Source: Candidatus Flexifilum affinis (GTDB taxonomy: Bacteria > Chloroflexota > Anaerolineae > Aggregatilineales > Phototrophicaceae). From it: DNA of 64,000 nt. Both the position numbers and the translations under genes were made by a program. Below, one piece after another: positions 24,164 through 33,568 of the stretch. The DNA is taken from the NCBI GenBank assembly GCA_016713325.1, contig JADJPJ010000002.1, forward strand, positions 620,001-684,000, written 5' to 3'. The stretch's first letter is position 1. Each line of letters begins with the position of its first letter. A model generated the notes under the pieces. That model did no database searches, was not told where the DNA came from, and saw nothing but the letters and a program-made list of their open reading frames with translations.

Positions 24164-24330
24164 TTACTCCTCCGTGAAGCGCACGCTGTAGATCGTAGCC
24201 AGGTTGTTGCTGAGGCAGCGCCAGTTTTCTCCTCGATCTTCCGAGAGATAGAGGTTGTCGGTGGTCGTCCCGAAGACGACCGTATCGCTGTGCGCGTCTC
24301 GAAACGGGAATAGGACAATCACAGGACATG
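24164..24330 (-). pseudogene. remnant of a BNR/WD40-type repeat protein (3' end only)
   Basis: The minus-strand frame ending at TAA 24164 encodes 'FPFRDAHSDTVVFGTTTDNLYLSEDRGENWRCLSNNL' in two parts, then 'ATIYSVRFTEE'. This is the C-terminal blade pattern of BNR/exo-alpha-sialidase-like beta-propellers (S-x-D-x-G-x-x-W). Upstream of about 24330 the similarity dies out and the divergent DUF89 gene begins, so only the last ~55 codons survive. There is no start codon or ribosome site. The rest of 24060-24375 contains nothing else recognisable. Confidence 0.55.
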
Positions 24331-24375
24331 CGCTACACTGAGTCCTGGCCACACACCTCCTGAATCCACAGCGAA

Positions 24376-25560
24376 ATGGACAATATGCAGAACCGACCCG
24401 CACCGATCCGTACGGACATCAGCAATGCCTTCGCTCATCATACCGTGAGCGTCCGGCTACCCTCGATTGCCCGCGAGACGCTCCGCCTGAATCCCGATGT
24501 GGAGCCGGAGACGCTCGAGGCGCTGGCGCACGATCTGGAAACGAATGCCGCGATTCCGCACCCCAGCGATCCGGAGTGGGCAGGGCTGTTCGCGTCTCAT
24601 CTGGGAGAGACGTGGCAGAACTCGGAGTGGTTCTTCGCCGAGTTCTACTTCTACCGCCGGCTGCTCGACGCGGTGGGCTGGGAGCAGCTGCGACGCGATC
24701 CGTTCGCGCCGAACAAGCAGGAGGAGTTTTCCGGCAAGGCAATGCGCACGGCCATTTCGGTGGCCTTCGAGCTGAGTCCCGCCGACTATCGCGACCGGCT
24801 GATCGACCGGCTGATCCGTTCGCTGTGGGGGAACCGGATCGATCTCAGCATGAAGCACGTCATGCAGCACGGCGCCCAGGGCGAAGACGACGAGGTGCTG
24901 GCCGACGATCGGGAGGCGGCCGTGGACCTGCTGATGCAGAAGCGCGGCGGCACCGTCCACCTGATTGCCGATAACACCGGCACCGAGCTGGCGATGGATC
25001 TGCTGCTGATCGATGCGCTGCTGGACGCCGCGAACGAAGAGGATGGGGTGGCCGAACAGGTCATCCTGCATGTCAAGGCTCACCCGACGTTCGTGAGTGA
25101 TGCCACCCGCAACGATGCGTTGACGCTGCTCGCTGAACTGGGTGGGCGGGGGACGATCACGCGCGGGTTCGGCGCGCAGGCGGCGGACGCCACGGAGCGG
25201 CTCCAGCATGCCCTGATGGAAGGGCGGCTGACCATTCGCAGCGACGAGTTCTGGAACCAGCCCCGCTTCCTGTTCGATCTGCCGCCGCATCTGCACGAGT
25301 TGTTCTCCGGCGCTGCCCTGGTCATTCAGAAAGGTGACGCCAATTACCGCCGAGCGGTAGGGGACGCCATCTGGGAGGTGAGCACGCCGTTTGAGGCGGT
25401 GACGAGCTATTTCCCGGCGCCGCTGCTGGCGCTGCGCACGTTGAAGAGCGACGCCGTGGTGGGACTGTCGACGGGGCAAGCGGAAGCGCTCGACAAGCAT
25501 GACGCGCAGTGGCGGGTGAACGGCCGGCGCGGGGTGATTCAGTTGGGCGGGCAGAGGTGA
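24376..25560 (+). CDS. damage-control phosphatase, ARMT1/DUF89 family
   Basis: This 394-residue protein matches the DUF89 fold of metal-dependent damage-control phosphatases. Visible marks are 'NRIDLSM' in the middle, the metal-binding 'LIADNTGTELAMDLLLIDALL' (Asp-Asn pair) near residue 195, 'HVKAHPTFVSDAT' and the C-terminal 'VIQKGDANYRRAVGD' with the conserved Lys-Gly-Asp-Asn. Such enzymes dephosphorylate toxic sugar phosphates such as fructose-1-phosphate, or 4'-phosphopantetheine. The ATG at 24376 follows a weak ribosome site. An alternative start at Met4 is possible. It stands alone between a decayed gene and a P450 gene. Confidence 0.85.
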   Translation: MDNMQNRPAPIRTDISNAFAHHTVSVRLPSIARETLRLNPDVEPETLEALAHDLETNAAIPHPSDPEWAGLFASHLGETWQNSEWFFAEFYFYRRLLDAVGWEQLRRDPFAPNKQEEFSGKAMRTAISVAFELSPADYRDRLIDRLIRSLWGNRIDLSMKHVMQHGAQGEDDEVLADDREAAVDLLMQKRGGTVHLIADNTGTELAMDLLLIDALLDAANEEDGVAEQVILHVKAHPTFVSDATRNDALTLLAELGGRGTITRGFGAQAADATERLQHALMEGRLTIRSDEFWNQPRFLFDLPPHLHELFSGAALVIQKGDANYRRAVGDAIWEVSTPFEAVTSYFPAPLLALRTLKSDAVVGLSTGQAEALDKHDAQWRVNGRRGVIQLGGQR

Positions 25561-25688
25561 TCATCGTCACCTTGTGACCCTAACAATCGACACTTGAGTT
25601 TTGGCGGGTAGGGGTATTGCCAAATCCACAAAACCGTTGTATTGTCTGTTTGTTCTTATTTTCACAAACAGAGCACTGGAAGTGGATC

Positions 25689-27044
25689 ATGGCTCAGGCA
25701 GTCGTCCCGCCCGGACCTCGCGGCAGCTTCCTCATTGGCAGCATGCGCGAATTCTCTCGCAACTCGCTCAACTTCATGACGGATCAGCGCCAGTTTGGCG
25801 ACGTCTCGTCCTTCATGTTTGGCCCCTTCCGCGTGTACGTCGCCAACAGCCCGGAACCCATCCACGAGGTTCTGGTGACCAGGGCCGACAAGTTCCACAA
25901 ATCGGCGACGATCAAGCGCGTGCTCAATCCGCTGCTCGGGCAGGGCATCTTCACCAGCGACGGCGAACTGTGGAAGAAGCAGCGCCGGCTCGTCAGCCCG
26001 GCTTTTCACACCCGTCGGGTCGGCGCGTACGGCGCCGTGATGGTCGACTACGCCGGTCAGATGGTCGCCTCCTGGCGCGATGACCAGGTTCTGGAAGTCG
26101 ATCACGAAATGGCCGGCCTGACCATGCGGATCATCTCGAAAATCCTCTTTGACGCCGAAGTCGGCCCCGATGCCGACATCATCAGCGCCTCGGTATCGGA
26201 TGCACTGCATGTGGTCAATGACCGAATGAACCGCTTTTTCGCTTCGCCGCGCTGGGTTCCGACGCGAGAGAACCGCCTGTATTATGGCGCCATCGAGCGG
26301 CTGAACGCACTGATCTTCCGCTTCATGGCCGACCGCCGGCGCTCCGGCGAGGACAAGGGCGATGTGCTTTCCATGCTGCTGGCGGCCCAGGAAGAAGATG
26401 GCGAGCGCATGACCGATGAGCAGATTCGCAGCGAAGCCATGACGCTGTTCGGCGCGGGCCACGAGACAACAGCCCTGGCGCTCACCTGGACGTGGTATCT
26501 GCTCTCCCAGCACCCGGATGTCGAAGCGCGGCTTCACGAGGAGCTGACGCGCGTGCTTGGCGGTCGAGCGCCGGAGGTGAGTGACTTGCCGCAGCTGGCC
26601 TACACCGAGCAGATCGTCAAGGAAGCGATGCGCCTGTACCCGCCGGCCTGGGGGACGTCGCGCGACTCCATCGAGGAGGTCGAGATCGGCGGCTACACGC
26701 TGCCCAAGGAGACCGTGATCATGATCCCGATTTTCGCGGTGCACCGTGACCCGCGCTGGTGGAACAACCCCGAGATGTTCGACCCGGATCGCTTTGCGCC
26801 GGAGGCCGAAAAACAGATACCGAAGTACGCCTATCTACCGTTCGGGGCTGGCCCTCGGGTGTGCATCGGCAACGCGCTGGCCATGATGGAGGCCAAACTG
26901 GTGCTGGCGACGGTGGCTCAGCGCTATACGCTGGATCTGGCGCCGGGTCAGAAGGTAGAGCCGGAACGCGTCTTCACGCTGCGGCCCAAGTACGGGATGA
27001 AGATGATTGCCCGGCAGCGGGAGATGGCGCCGGCGTTTGCATAG
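25689..27044 (+). CDS. cytochrome P450
   Basis: This 451-residue protein has all core P450 motifs: the I-helix oxygen-binding 'GAGHETTALALTW', the K-helix ExxR in 'KEAMRLYPPAW', the PERF-like 'DPDRFAPE' and the haem loop 'FGAGPRVCIGNALA' with the thiolate ligand Cys392. The lack of a membrane anchor and 'PPGPRGSFLIGSM' at the N-terminus point to a soluble bacterial enzyme of the CYP102/CYP110-like (fatty-acid or terpenoid) group. ATG 25689 was preferred over the upstream ATG at 25617, which adds a Cys/Phe-rich stretch. No ferredoxin or reductase gene is adjacent, so the redox partner is unknown. Confidence 0.93.
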   Translation: MAQAVVPPGPRGSFLIGSMREFSRNSLNFMTDQRQFGDVSSFMFGPFRVYVANSPEPIHEVLVTRADKFHKSATIKRVLNPLLGQGIFTSDGELWKKQRRLVSPAFHTRRVGAYGAVMVDYAGQMVASWRDDQVLEVDHEMAGLTMRIISKILFDAEVGPDADIISASVSDALHVVNDRMNRFFASPRWVPTRENRLYYGAIERLNALIFRFMADRRRSGEDKGDVLSMLLAAQEEDGERMTDEQIRSEAMTLFGAGHETTALALTWTWYLLSQHPDVEARLHEELTRVLGGRAPEVSDLPQLAYTEQIVKEAMRLYPPAWGTSRDSIEEVEIGGYTLPKETVIMIPIFAVHRDPRWWNNPEMFDPDRFAPEAEKQIPKYAYLPFGAGPRVCIGNALAMMEAKLVLATVAQRYTLDLAPGQKVEPERVFTLRPKYGMKMIARQREMAPAFA

Positions 27045-27102
27045 CGCAGGGGTGACTCGCCGCGCCACCCCTACCGAAAGCGTCGTCAATTCTTAGCGCT
27101 CA

Positions 27103-27122
27103 GGGCGACGCGCGCGTCGCCC
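27103..27122. repeat. perfect 20-bp palindrome GGGCGACGCG/CGCGTCGCCC
   Basis: A perfect palindrome between the convergent P450 and GNAT genes, ending one base before the GNAT stop codon. There is no loop or T-run, so it is unlikely to be a simple terminator. The core GGGCGACG is shared with 21549-21583. Confidence 0.6.
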
Positions 27123-27587
27123 CTAGGTGAGCAGCAGGCGCATTTCGTTGGTGGGCAGGAAGCCCATGCGCTCGTAGATGGGGCGGCCCTCGTCGCTGGC
27201 GTGCAGGCCGACGACGGGAATCCCGCGCTGGCGGCAGACTTCGATGCACTGCTCGACCAGATGGGCGGCCAGCCCGCGCCGGCGGTGCTCGGGAGCGGTG
27301 TAGACGTTGAGGATGTAGCCGCGCACGCCGGTTGGCGCGTTGACCCCCGGCATCCATTCATGCACCCACAGGCCGGCGCCGGCGACAACCTCACTCTGGT
27401 GCTCTGTCAGCCAGCCGACGTAGCTGCCCTGCTGCAAGTGGACGCTTACCCAGGCGTGAAAGGCGGCGTCAAACGGTCGCAGGGCGGCTTCTTCCACCCC
27501 CATACTGATAAACATGCCGCGCCGGTGATCGACGATGGTGGCGGCATCGGCAAGCGCGGCCTGACGAATGCTGTACGCTCCGAACAA
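27123..27587 (-). CDS. GNAT family N-acetyltransferase
   Basis: This 154-residue protein has the GNAT fold. The acetyl-CoA pyrophosphate loop is 'VYTAPEHRRRGLAAHLVE' (motif A, R-R-x-G-L-A) near residue 96, followed by 'GLHASDEGRPIYERMGFLPTNEM' (motif B with the Tyr and the C-terminal 'GF'). The substrate cannot be predicted. It is transcribed toward the P450 gene and ends at the 27103-27122 palindrome. The start at 27587 gives 'MFGAYSIRQAALAD', a normal GNAT first strand. Confidence 0.87.
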   Translation of the reverse strand: MFGAYSIRQAALADAATIVDHRRGMFISMGVEEAALRPFDAAFHAWVSVHLQQGSYVGWLTEHQSEVVAGAGLWVHEWMPGVNAPTGVRGYILNVYTAPEHRRRGLAAHLVEQCIEVCRQRGIPVVGLHASDEGRPIYERMGFLPTNEMRLLLT

Positions 27588-27666
27588 GTTGTCTCTCCTG
27601 GTGGTCAGTGATTCTGGTCCCTCTATTGAACTGAATGGGCCGCCGCTCGTATAGTGCCATTGGGTT

Positions 27667-27696
27667 TTGCCGCTCCTGCTGACGCCGGGATATAAT
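27667..27696 (+). promoter_or_regulatory. promoter of the LutA-like gene
   Basis: TTGCCG (27667-27672), an 18-base spacer and a perfect TATAAT (27691-27696). The predicted transcript starts near 27703, 28 bases before the ATG at 27731, with an AGGAAG ribosome site between. Confidence 0.6.
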
Positions 27697-27730
27697 CGAG
27701 CACATCACGATTACAAGTCAGGAAGCTCCC

Positions 27731-28519
27731 ATGTCCGAGGATCTCCGCCCCTCACCGAAGTACAAGCCTGTCTCACTGTTCGTCACCTGCATCGTCGACA
27801 TGATCTACCCCCACACCGGCGTTTCGGTGGTGGAAATCCTCGATCACCTGGGAGTCGAAGTCCGTTTTCCGCTGAACCAGACCTGCTGCGGGCAACCGGC
27901 GTTCAATTCCGGTTTTCAGGAGGATGCGCGCACGGTCGCCAGGCAGTTCCTGAATGCCTTCCGCGACGCCGAAGTGATCGTCACTCCGTCCGGGAGCTGC
28001 GCCTCGATGGTGCGGCATTACTATCCCGACCTGTTCAAGGATGACCCGGCCTGGCACGAGCGTGCGGTGTGGGCGGCGAACATTACCTGGGAGTTTACCG
28101 AGTACCTGGTCGATGGCCTGGGGATCAGCGACATTGGCGCGGCCCTGCCGCCGACGAAAATTGCGCTGCATCATGCCTGCCACGGCTACCGCCTGATGCA
28201 CCTGGGCACCCAGGCGAAGGTGCTGGCGCAGGCCATCGACGGCGTGACCATAAACGAGCTGGCGGGGGCCGATCAGTGCTGCGGCTTTGGCGGCACGTTC
28301 TCGGTGAAAATGCCGGAGATCAGCGGCGCCATGCTGGAAGAGAAGGTGGAGAAGATCGACGCTGCCGACGCCGACATGATTGTCACGGGAGATGCCTCGT
28401 GTCTGACGCAAATGAACGGCGGGTTGAGCCGACACGGCAGCGGCAAGCGCGTGACGCATATTGCCGATCTGCTGGCGCGGGGTCTGAAACATGAGCAGCC
28501 CGCCTCAAAGGACCGTTAG
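27731..28519 (+). CDS. LutA/YkgE-type (Fe-S)-binding protein with two CCG domains
   Basis: This 262-residue protein contains two cysteine-rich CCG domains. The first has 'FVTCIVDMIYP' and 'NQTCCGQPAFNSG', the second 'HHACHGYRLMHLG' and 'ADQCCGFGGTFSVKMPEISGAM'. This is the architecture of LutA (YkgE), a subunit of the LutABC L-lactate oxidation complex, and of related heterodisulfide reductase and glycolate oxidase subunits. Normally lutB and lutC follow; here the next gene, overlapping by 29 bases, is a secreted PPC-repeat protein. The partner subunits are therefore elsewhere or the protein serves another redox enzyme. The promoter upstream is well defined. Confidence 0.88.
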   Translation: MSEDLRPSPKYKPVSLFVTCIVDMIYPHTGVSVVEILDHLGVEVRFPLNQTCCGQPAFNSGFQEDARTVARQFLNAFRDAEVIVTPSGSCASMVRHYYPDLFKDDPAWHERAVWAANITWEFTEYLVDGLGISDIGAALPPTKIALHHACHGYRLMHLGTQAKVLAQAIDGVTINELAGADQCCGFGGTFSVKMPEISGAMLEEKVEKIDAADADMIVTGDASCLTQMNGGLSRHGSGKRVTHIADLLARGLKHEQPASKDR

Positions 28520-30728
28520 TATTCCTCGGCTGCGGCTTTTCGCCGCCTTCCTCCTGCTGCTCTGCGCGGGCGGCGTTCGCGCCCAGACGGAGCAGGTATT
28601 TCCCCTGCGCCCCGGTACGACGATCGAGGGCAATATCAATGAGAGCATCCCGGCCGTGCGCTACAGCTTTGAGGCGCAGGCCGGGGAGAGCGTCACCATC
28701 CTGATGCAGAGCACCTCCGGGACGCTTGACCCGCTGCTCCTGTTGTATGGCCCGGACAACAGCCTTGTGGAACGCAACGACGACCGCGAGAGCGGCGTTC
28801 GAGATGCCGAGATCGCCCGGACGCTGACGCGCGGCGGTACGCACATCATCGAGGCGACCCGGTTTGAATCGACCCCGTCGAGCGGCACCTTTCGCCTGAC
28901 CCTCTCCGTCAGCGGGTCGGGGGATGGCGGCGAGGTGACCGATCCGCTGGCCTCTCCGCCGGTCTTTGGCGTTCCCTTCACGCCGGTGGCTTACCAGGAT
29001 GTCGTCAGCGGCAGCCTCACGGCCGCCGAGACCACGCGCTACTATGCCGTCGGCGCGCAGCAGGGCGATCTGGTGCGCATCATCATGACGCGTACGTCGG
29101 GCGACCTCGATCCACGTCTGAGCGTCCGCAACAGCCGGGCCGAGGAAATCAGCCGCGAGTCGCAGATCCGGGCCGGCGAGTCAATCGCCTACGTCACCTT
29201 TCCGGAGACGGGATGGTACCTGATCGAGGCCGGCGCCCGTTCAGGGAGCGGCGGCTATGACCTGTACCTGAATCGATTAGCCGATGCCGTCCTGCAAGTG
29301 GGCGAGGCCGTCACCAATACGTTTGTGCCGCAGACGCCGACGCTCTCGTTCATCATGAACGCGCGCATCGGCGATCTGGTGACGCTGACCATGTTCGCCA
29401 CCGATGCCGCCAGCGGCGTGCGGCCAGAACTGGAACTGCTGGATCTTGATCTGACTGTGCTCGACCGGTCAGAAGGGAAGCGCTTCGCCACGCTGCGCAG
29501 CCGGATTCCGCGCAGCGCCCCGTACATCGTCCGGGTCTCCAATTTGCGCCCGGAAGAATCAGGCGGTTTCAGCCTGCGCCTGACCAGCGTTCCGGCCGAC
29601 GTCAGCGCCTTCGCGCCGCGACCGCTGGCCTACAACAGCCAGACAGAGGGTGAGATCACCGAGGATTCGCCGCTCCAGTACTTCCAATTCTCCGGCAAGA
29701 CCGACGAACTGGTGACGATTGCGATGGCGCCGCTGAACAGCAGCGTCGATCCGTTCCTGATCCTGATGGACAGCGACCTCAACGAGCTGGCCGCCAACAA
29801 CGACGCCGGCGTGGAAAAGGACGCGCGCATCACGCAGTATCGCCTGCCCAAAGACGGCAACTATCTGATTCTGGCGTCACGAGCCGGCCTGGAAACGGGC
29901 GCGACGACGGGCGGCTATCGGCTGTCCCTGACCGCCGGCGAAATCGACCTGACCCTGGGAGCGTTGAGCGCCACCCTGACCTGGCAGGGGACCGCCGACC
30001 TCAACCTGCTGGTGCGCGATCCGGTTGGGCGCATCATCACCTGGAGCAGCCCATCGTCGCCAAGCGGCGGACGCCTGCAGATCGACAGCAATACCGACTG
30101 CCAGACGCCCAGCGACGAGCCAATCGAACATATTTACTGGGAGCGAACGGCGCCCGGTGATTACGCGGTGTGGGTCTGGCATCTCAACGACTGCGGTCGT
30201 TCGGTGGCGGTGCCTTACTCGCTCACCATTCGCAGTGGCGAAGCGGTGATTGCCACCGACACCGGCACGCTGCGAAGCGGCGAACGCTTCGATGTGGCCG
30301 TGCGGGTCGTCGAGGATGGCCGGGCTTTCGTGCTCGACAACGGTACGATTACCCAGCCTACTGCACAGCAGCGCGCCAGCGAAAGCGGTGACCAGCCTCT
30401 GCGCTTCAGCGAACCACAGACGGGCGAACTCGACGATCAGGTGTATACGCGCTTCTACCGCTTCACTGGAACGGCCGGCGACCGGATTGTGCTGAGTGTC
30501 GAACAGATCAGTGGCGATCTCGACCCGATCGTCGTCCTGCGCGACGCCAACAACAACAATCTGGTGGGCGGGACGAACGACGATGCCGACTCCAGCACCA
30601 AGGATGCTCATCTCGATTATGTGCTGCCATACAGCGGGGAATATGTGGTCGCGGTGACGCGCTTTGGCGTTCGAGAGGGTCGGACGTCTGGCACTTTCCG
30701 CCTGACCCTCAGTCGATCCGCCAACTAA
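28491..30728 (+). CDS. secreted protein with repeated PPC (pre-peptidase C-terminal) domains
   Basis: This 745-residue protein begins with a signal peptide (hydrophobic 'LFAAFLLLLCAGGVRAQ', cleaved near residue 31). At least four to five beta-sandwich PPC-like repeats follow, each with a 'Y.F.A..G..V.I.M....G.LDP.L.L...' pattern followed by 'D.......DA.I...L...G.Y.I...R': around residues 35-145, 165-270, 380-485 and 635-740. Between them, near residues 490-600, is a different module ('LTWQGTADLNLLVRDPVGR') resembling DUF2135/YfaP. No catalytic domain is visible, so it is probably a surface or extracellular binding protein. It overlaps the LutA-like gene by 29 bases, but the products look unrelated. 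Confidence 0.8.
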   Translation: MSSPPQRTVSIPRLRLFAAFLLLLCAGGVRAQTEQVFPLRPGTTIEGNINESIPAVRYSFEAQAGESVTILMQSTSGTLDPLLLLYGPDNSLVERNDDRESGVRDAEIARTLTRGGTHIIEATRFESTPSSGTFRLTLSVSGSGDGGEVTDPLASPPVFGVPFTPVAYQDVVSGSLTAAETTRYYAVGAQQGDLVRIIMTRTSGDLDPRLSVRNSRAEEISRESQIRAGESIAYVTFPETGWYLIEAGARSGSGGYDLYLNRLADAVLQVGEAVTNTFVPQTPTLSFIMNARIGDLVTLTMFATDAASGVRPELELLDLDLTVLDRSEGKRFATLRSRIPRSAPYIVRVSNLRPEESGGFSLRLTSVPADVSAFAPRPLAYNSQTEGEITEDSPLQYFQFSGKTDELVTIAMAPLNSSVDPFLILMDSDLNELAANNDAGVEKDARITQYRLPKDGNYLILASRAGLETGATTGGYRLSLTAGEIDLTLGALSATLTWQGTADLNLLVRDPVGRIITWSSPSSPSGGRLQIDSNTDCQTPSDEPIEHIYWERTAPGDYAVWVWHLNDCGRSVAVPYSLTIRSGEAVIATDTGTLRSGERFDVAVRVVEDGRAFVLDNGTITQPTAQQRASESGDQPLRFSEPQTGELDDQVYTRFYRFTGTAGDRIVLSVEQISGDLDPIVVLRDANNNNLVGGTNDDADSSTKDAHLDYVLPYSGEYVVAVTRFGVREGRTSGTFRLTLSRSAN

Positions 30729-32595
30729 CCCGTGGAGATTCTTGGATCGCCTGGGGCCACCTGGACAATCGCCCCCCAGGGTTGGTAGTTGCTGTAGAAG
30801 ACATCGCGCCGCATCTCGTTGCCGTTGGAGTCGAGGATCTGGCGGGTGAGGCGCACCTCCGATCCCTCGGCGGCCCAGTCGACCTGAAGTTCCTGACCGG
30901 CGATCAGATCGCTGTTGGCCTCATAGCGAGTCGGCGCGGGGGGCTGCACGTTAAGCACCTCGGGGCCGACTTTGACCACCTGCCGGCCGGGGTTGGTGCT
31001 GTAGAACCGGAATTGAAGCGCATCCGACTGTGGGAAGACCGAAGTTTCGATGAGCAGGTGGTAATCGGTGTCGTTGACGAACCGGAAGTCCAGCTCTGAG
31101 GCATACGGCCCGTCGGCCTCGTCCGGCTTGTAGATGGCTGCGTCCATGCCGACGCCCTCGCCGCGTTCGTAGTAGCCGACGCGGTAGCCGTGAGGATAAC
31201 GCTCGATGATCGGATAGCCGCCGTAGAAGGCGGCCTGAAAGGCGGTGGTGCTGACCTGACAGACGCCGCCGCCCACCCCGTCGACCGTGCGGCCGCCGAG
31301 GATCACCTTGCCGGAGACGTACCCTTCTTCCGGTGAGATGTCACCCAGGAAGCTGTTGAAAGAGAAGGTCTCGCCGGGGCAATGATGATTCCGTCGAAGC
31401 TGGCCGACGCCGCGATGATGTTGGTGCGGCGTGCTGAGGTCGAACCGCTGAAGTAGGTCGTCGCCTCCGAGACCAGTTCGGTGATGCCGAGTTCGGCGGC
31501 GGTAACCGCGTCATGATAGGGCGACAGCGTGTGGTTGAAGGCCAGCGGCACCGTGCGGTTGTCCCGGCTGAAGACTGCCACTTCCATGCGCGCCAACGTC
31601 TCATCGACATTGAGTGTGCGGCCGCTGCGGGACGGTTCGACCACTACCAGACGGCCGCTTGTCTCGTCAAAGTGAAAGCGTCCATTGGCCGGTGTCGAGA
31701 TCAGCCCCTGCGCCATGTCGGTGAGGTAGGCGCGGAAGGGTTCCATGTTGATGTCGACATCGTAGCGGAAGGTGCCATTCCCGTTGTCGATCTTGACGAC
31801 TCGCAGCAAGGCGGCAATCTGATCGACGCGCGCCTGCCAGGGGCCGATCGGCGTGCCATCGGCGGCTTCAGCCACCAGCACCAGCGGCGAGGAGATGGCG
31901 ATGCGTGCCTTTTCGGCAGCGGCTTCGGCATCCCAGGCGATCGGTGGCGTCTCGTTGACGGCCAGTGTGATTTCGCCGCCTGGCTGCAAGCTGAGGATCA
32001 GCGTGTCGAGCTGTTGAAGGGTCGCGCGCAGGTCCAGCCATCGACCGTTCTGCGCCGGGGTGGCCTGCACCTCGGTGCCATCGATGATGAGCTGGGCATC
32101 CTGGGCCGGGGTATCAATCTCGGCCGCGATCCGGCTCAGCCAGACTGAGGCTAAGCCCTGGTCATAGCGAATGGTCGGGGTGACCTGCTGGCCGTTCAGC
32201 CAGACGAGGGCCTGATCGACGAGGTTGAAGAACAGGCCGCGCCCACGCCCGATGGCGAAAACCTGATCCAGGGCGGCGTCGACATCGAAGGAAACGCCAA
32301 GATCGCGCGCCGAGGCCTGCCAGAAGCGGTCGGCATAGCGGAAAGTGAAGACCACGTCGTCATAGTTGAAGCGTTCTGCCAGCGCGGACCGGGCTTGATC
32401 GCGAGTCAGGCCGCCCATGTCGACGCCATACGCGGAGACGCCCGGCACAATCCGTTCGCGGTAGCTCAGTTGGAACAGGCTGACCAGCATGACCGCGATC
32501 AACAGCAGGAGAATCGCCCCGCTGACGAAGAGCAGCGGCAGCCGGATCAGCCAGGGGCTGATCGGGGATTCGTCGTCATAGGTTCGCACGGACAT
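30725..32595 (-). pseudogene. VanW family protein with PG_binding_4 domains, frameshifted
   Basis: The 5' frame (from 32595 or the GTG at 32622) encodes a cytoplasmic tail, one TM segment ('LPLLFVSGAILLLLIAVMLVSLF') and an extracytoplasmic region with two putative peptidoglycan-binding (PG_binding_4-like) repeats, ending at 'FDGIIIAP'. The VanW domain then continues in another frame as 'GETFSFNSFLGDIS...GRTVDGVGGGVCQVSTTAF' to 30725. One extra C in the run near 31374 (plus strand) restores '..IIAPGETFSFN..' and a protein of about 620 residues. VanW proteins sit at the cell surface and are tied to peptidoglycan. A homopolymer error is the likely cause, and the gene is probably intact in the organism. 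It converges with the PPC gene, overlapping by 4 bases. Confidence 0.8.
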
Positions 32596-32737
32596 ACTGC
32601 GCCGGAACTCCGAGAAACTCACCTTATCGGTTGGAACGACAGTCCACAGGACTGACTCCGCATTGTATCACACTACGCTCCCTGATTACAGAACGCGTGT
32701 TCTGAATCGCATCTGCGCCTTTGACAAAAGCGAAGAT

Positions 32738-33439
32738 CTAGTTGGGCAGCGATTTTGACCCCTGCTGATCGGAGTCGTCTGACTCCAGCATCGGGAATTC
32801 AAGCGGGTCCGGCAGGTGGTTCAGGATGTCGCTGGAGAGGCTCACGTCGTTGATAGTCACCGCGTCCAGCACTTCGGTCAGCCGCTCGCGCATAAGATGT
32901 GATGACCCCTGCGGCATGCTGACGTTCAGGACGACTGGCTGGCTGCTGCCCGGCACATCGACCGCCATCACGAGCGAATTTACACCATCGCTGCCCGCCA
33001 GCAAATAGTAGCTGACGTCGCAGCGCTGCCAACGGAGATGCTGCGGATTGCTCACCAGGAAATTGCCGCCCATCTGGGCAGGGATGTCGACGACACGGCG
33101 CAGCAGCTCGAAGGCGCGATTCGCGGTCTCACTCGATCCGACAACCGGGAAAAGAGCGCCGGATGGGATGAAGAGATAGAGCACCATGCGCTCGGCGGCA
33201 TCGACGTTCTCGGCGATGACCAGGCCGTTATGCTCATCGACCTGCCAGTGCGACGAGAGCGTCACGGCGATCTCGGTGCCGTGCAGAGTTGTGCGGACGG
33301 TGCGAAGGTCGGATGGGGCGGCGACCGCTTGCTGTGCGAAAGAGGCGCCGGAGTTGGACGCTGTCGGTTCAAGTCGATCTGGGGATATCTGGCACGCGCT
33401 CAGGAGCAGCGCTGCGCCAACAAGCCAATGCCTCAACAT
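32738..33439 (-). CDS. putative lipoprotein, function unknown
   Basis: This 233-residue protein has a lipoprotein signal, 'VGAALLLSAC', with the lipidated Cys at residue 16. The body is beta-rich with a segment around residues 50-190 ('ALFPVVGSSETANRAFELLRRVVD', 'RCDVSYYLLAGSDGVNSLVMAVD') that could be a PsbP- or PATR-like fold, but I do not recognise it with confidence. The acidic C-terminus ends in 'SDDSDQQGSKSLPN'. It lies downstream of murJ on the same strand, 130 bases after the murJ stop. A cell-surface role is likely from the lipobox alone. Confidence 0.65.
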   Translation of the reverse strand: MLRHWLVGAALLLSACQISPDRLEPTASNSGASFAQQAVAAPSDLRTVRTTLHGTEIAVTLSSHWQVDEHNGLVIAENVDAAERMVLYLFIPSGALFPVVGSSETANRAFELLRRVVDIPAQMGGNFLVSNPQHLRWQRCDVSYYLLAGSDGVNSLVMAVDVPGSSQPVVLNVSMPQGSSHLMRERLTEVLDAVTINDVSLSSDILNHLPDPLEFPMLESDDSDQQGSKSLPN

Positions 33440-33568
33440 GATGGATGTTCAGATTCGTCAATTTCGAGGAGTTACTTACAAGCAGAGTAGCACGAATGCG
33501 CCCCACGGCATACGGATGCTAAGCGCTTTCTCATGGATCAAAGGCGTAAAGGACGCGGACCTGGCCTG

